Origin: Flavobacteriales bacterium UBA2040
Lineage (GTDB): Bacteria > Bacteroidota > Bacteroidia > Flavobacteriales_D > Crocinitomicaceae
Reading direction: 5' to 3'
DNA length: 8,386 nt
NCBI GenBank assembly: GCA_002332715.1
Contig: DDBE01000050.1
Coordinates: forward strand, 9,074 to 17,459
The notes under the pieces were generated by a model, which saw only the letters and a program-made list of their open reading frames with translations, had not been told where the DNA came from and did not search any database. How positions within the stretch are numbered: the stretch's first letter is position 1; the number at the start of each line of letters is the position of its first letter. Below are positions 6,994-8,386 of this stretch, one piece after another. The translations under genes were made by a program, and so were the position numbers.

Positions 6994-7659
6994 TCATTGG
7001 AGAGTATCCTTATAAATATACTTAGTAATGTTGATTTTATCCTTATACCATACTGAAATCGCTCCAACTGTATCGCCTTTTTTGGTTTCGAATTCTAGGT
7101 AATGTTCTGGTTTAATTGTGGTTAAAAAGTCTGACTTGTCATAGTTTAAGTACGCATTTTTCTTCAATTGTTTCAATATTGAACGATCATCTTTAAAGCC
7201 TAATTCAACTCTTAATCTTTGCATTGATCCGGTCGTGTCAGTGAATATCAAATCTTTTCCATCGGGGAATCGTGTCAATTTTGCTTTTCCAGTTTGTTTC
7301 TCTTTTGGTCTGCTCGTAAAAACGGAAGAAACATAACTATCGTTGGGTAATGTGAAGTATAAAGTGGTTTTGTCCTTTGTTAATTTGTAGAATTTGTTTG
7401 GGTTTTGTTTTTTTGAATGCTTGAAATCTACATCCGCATCTGCAATGAAATCAATTAGATTTTTTGAGGAAATTTGTTTTGATTTAAGATTTGCTTCCTG
7501 TGCTGAAGGGACAACAATCACTCGCTGAAGAATAGCTGTTTTGACCCGATTTCCAGGTGTCCAAGAGCAACCTCTCGCTCCGAAAAACATAATGACGAAA
7601 AGTGTTCCGAACCCGAACCCGATTCCGTAATATCTTAAACGTCTTCCTAAATTGCTCAT
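6994..7659 (-). CDS. Unknown membrane-anchored protein, possibly DUF4258-related
   Basis: This 221-residue protein has one hydrophobic segment near the N-terminus (about residues 11-28), preceded by RRLR, then GARGCSWTPGNRVK (27-40) and a mostly hydrophilic, lysine-rich region. It is probably an inner-membrane protein with its C-terminus outside the cytoplasm. C31 does not sit in a good lipobox (ARGC), so I do not call a lipoprotein. The N-terminal layout and the DVDFKHS...KFYKL stretch (76-93) recall flavobacterial DUF4258 proteins, but this is a weak memory-based match. The remaining 120 residues are unrecognised. I chose the ATG at 7659: the frame extends to a TTG at 7695, but that TTG is part of a -7 promoter box. 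It ends 73 nt before lpxD, so an envelope role is possible but unproven. Confidence 0.8.
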   Translation of the reverse strand: MSNLGRRLRYYGIGFGFGTLFVIMFFGARGCSWTPGNRVKTAILQRVIVVPSAQEANLKSKQISSKNLIDFIADADVDFKHSKKQNPNKFYKLTKDKTTLYFTLPNDSYVSSVFTSRPKEKQTGKAKLTRFPDGKDLIFTDTTGSMQRLRVELGFKDDRSILKQLKKNAYLNYDKSDFLTTIKPEHYLEFETKKGDTVGAISVWYKDKINITKYIYKDTLQ

Positions 7660-7692
7660 TTGATGTTTTGAATTGTTGTTTTTATTAGGGTG

Positions 7693-7700
7693 CAAAGATA
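7693..7700 (-). promoter_or_regulatory. Bacteroidota -7 promoter box for the unknown gene and perhaps the lpx block
   Basis: The minus strand reads TATCTTTG here, an exact match to TAnnTTTG, followed by CACCC. It predicts a start near 7686 and a leader of about 27 nt before the ATG at 7659. I do not find a TTG at the expected -33 position, so the call rests on the -7 box alone. If real, it could drive the unknown gene together with lpxD, lpxC-fabZ and lpxA. Confidence 0.45.
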
Positions 7701-7749
7701 AGAATAAGAGAGGAGTGGGAGGTGTTTGTCTTCTTTTTTATAGTAATGG

Positions 7750-7804
7750 CTTCGAAAGGCTCAGCACACTATAAATGTAGAATTGAGGGCTGAGCCTGTC
7801 CAAG
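7750..7804. repeat. REP-like imperfect inverted repeat between trxA and the unknown gene
   Basis: The arms are CTTCGAAAGGCTCAGC (7750-7765) and GCTGAGCCTGTCCAAG (7789-7804). They pair at 14 of 16 positions, including a perfect 9-bp core AGGCTCAGC/GCTGAGCCT, around a 23-nt AT-rich middle. The sequence resembles the widespread CTTCGACAGGCTCAG / CTGAGCCTGTCGAAG repeat that I recall from many Bacteroidota spacers. It lies beyond the trxA terminator and before the next promoter, in a spacer of 176 nt without genes. Confidence 0.6.
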
Positions 7805-7820
7805 TCCGTCACTTCATGTC

Positions 7821-7853
7821 ATAAAAAAACGGACTCAATTTCTCAAGTCCGTT
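7821..7853 (-). terminator. Strong intrinsic terminator of trxA
   Basis: On the minus strand AACGGACT (7853-7846) pairs perfectly with AGTCCGTT (7835-7828) across a 10-nt loop, and is followed by seven T (7829-7823). It starts 22 nt after the trxA stop. trxA is therefore probably a single-gene transcript and the downstream genes need their own promoter. Confidence 0.9.
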
Positions 7854-7875
7854 CTAATATTATTTGAAATTCTTC

Positions 7876-8193
7876 TTACAGAATCGCGTCCAATTTTTCT
7901 GTCAATTGTGCTTTTGGAACTGCTCCAACTAATTTATCAGCAATTTCTCCTCCTTTTATAAAAAGAATAGTAGGAATGTTACGTACTCCGAATTGAGCTG
8001 AAACACCAGGATTTTGGTCAACATTTACCTTTCCGATAACTGCTTTTCCTTCGTATTCTGTGTGCATTTCTTCAATAGATGGTCCGATCATTCTACATGG
8101 TCCGCACCATTCTGCCCAAAAGTCTACTACTACTGGTTTGTCTGATTTCAATACTAATTCTTCGAAATTAGCATCTGTTATTTCTAATGCCAT
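7876..8193 (-). CDS. trxA: Thioredoxin
   Basis: Thioredoxin is the cytoplasmic dithiol reductant that supplies electrons to ribonucleotide reductase, peroxidases and sulfoxide reductases. It is reduced by thioredoxin reductase. The 105-residue protein is a single complete thioredoxin fold with no signal peptide. It has the active site WCGPC (29-33), the buried acid D24 in VVVDFWAEWC, the conserved VNVDQNPGVSAQFGVRNIPT segment with cis-proline P74, and the closing G89 region before a C-terminal helix. The ATG at 8193 gives the normal N-terminus, MALEITDANFEELV. A good promoter lies about 75 nt upstream and a strong terminator just downstream, so it is probably expressed alone. All functional residues are present. 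Confidence 0.96.
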   Translation of the reverse strand: MALEITDANFEELVLKSDKPVVVDFWAEWCGPCRMIGPSIEEMHTEYEGKAVIGKVNVDQNPGVSAQFGVRNIPTILFIKGGEIADKLVGAVPKAQLTEKLDAIL

Positions 8194-8268
8194 AACTTAT
8201 ATGTTGTTTTTTGTGCTTTTGCCGAAACCTATCAGCGCAAGCTAATTATTATTCTACGTTGTTGTACG

Positions 8269-8298
8269 CAAAGTTAACCTTTGACTTACTCTTCACAA
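8269..8298 (-). promoter_or_regulatory. Bacteroidota-type promoter for trxA
   Basis: On the minus strand TTG (8298-8296), 19 nt, then TAACTTTG (8276-8269) is an exact match to the phylum consensus TTG-N17 to 23-TAnnTTTG. It predicts a start near 8262 and a leader of about 70 nt before the trxA ATG. The -7 box lies within a short palindrome, CAAAG-TTAAC-CTTTG on the plus strand (8269-8283), which could be an operator or a coincidence. Confidence 0.7.
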
Positions 8299-8336
8299 TA
8301 ATTTTGCCAATCTTTTTTCAACGCCATCTTGTCAGC

Positions 8337-8386
8337 CTATTCTTCGTTTTTTACAATCAAGGTTTTCGCCGTTTTTTGATTATCAG
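8337..8386 (-). CDS. Possible 3' end of an unidentified gene (partial)
   Basis: One minus-strand frame is open from the window edge to a TAG at 8339-8337 and encodes DNQKTAKTLIVKNEE. Other frames give LIIKKRRKP or SKNGENLDCKKRRIG before stops, so the choice of frame is not secure. The same frame continues after the TAG for 16 more codons to TAA (8288-8286). Too little is visible to name a product, and it may simply be non-coding. Nothing like a terminator lies between it and the trxA promoter. Confidence 0.25.
   Translation of the reverse strand, partial: DNQKTAKTLIVKNEE

Noticed and set aside
7660..7695. TTG start that would add 12 residues to the unknown membrane protein
   Set aside because: The TTG belongs to the TATCTTTG -7 promoter box, so it would not be transcribed; the ATG at 7659 fits better.
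8286..8327. 13-codon ORF MALKKDWQNYCEE upstream of trxA as a leader peptide
   Set aside because: It overlaps the -33 region of the trxA promoter and lies outside the predicted trxA transcript.

Overview
The window looks like chromosomal housekeeping DNA from a low-GC member of the Bacteroidota, most likely Flavobacteriales. Four things point there. LpxC and FabZ are fused into one protein. The order cinA, rpmB, rpmG, DUF4295 is present. Promoter-like sites resemble the Bacteroidota form TTG-N19/20-TAnnTTTG, and Shine-Dalgarno sequences are essentially absent. A Fluviicola/Crocinitomicaceae-type organism is my guess, not something the sequence proves. Every convincing gene is on the minus strand, so transcription runs from high to low coordinates.

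In transcription order: a possible 3' end of an unidentified gene (8386-8337); trxA with its own good promoter and a strong intrinsic terminator; a spacer holding a REP-like inverted repeat; an unknown membrane-anchored protein with a recognisable -7 box; then the lipid A block lpxD, lpxC-fabZ, lpxA, packed with gaps of 2 and 0 nt. lpxA is followed by a MITE-like palindromic repeat and then a RlmD/RumA-family rRNA uracil methyltransferase. A spacer of CTTGAG-type repeats leads to cinA, and then to the ribosomal cluster rpmB (bL28), rpmG (bL33) and DUF4295, which has its own promoter and ends in an intrinsic terminator at the left edge.

The lpx genes encode three early steps of lipid A synthesis (LpxA, LpxC, LpxD) plus the FabZ dehydratase, which supplies acyl chains. 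The unknown protein just upstream has one N-terminal membrane segment and may be an envelope protein. The ribosomal cluster serves translation, and the methyltransferase modifies rRNA.

I see no phage, CRISPR, toxin-antitoxin or defence system, and no clear new multi-gene system. The points most worth a second look are the RlmD homologue in which all four expected Fe-S cysteines are replaced, the palindromic repeat that joins lpxA to rlmD in an open reading frame through an ATGA overlap, the REP-like repeat beside trxA, and the uncharacterised protein at the head of the lipid A genes.
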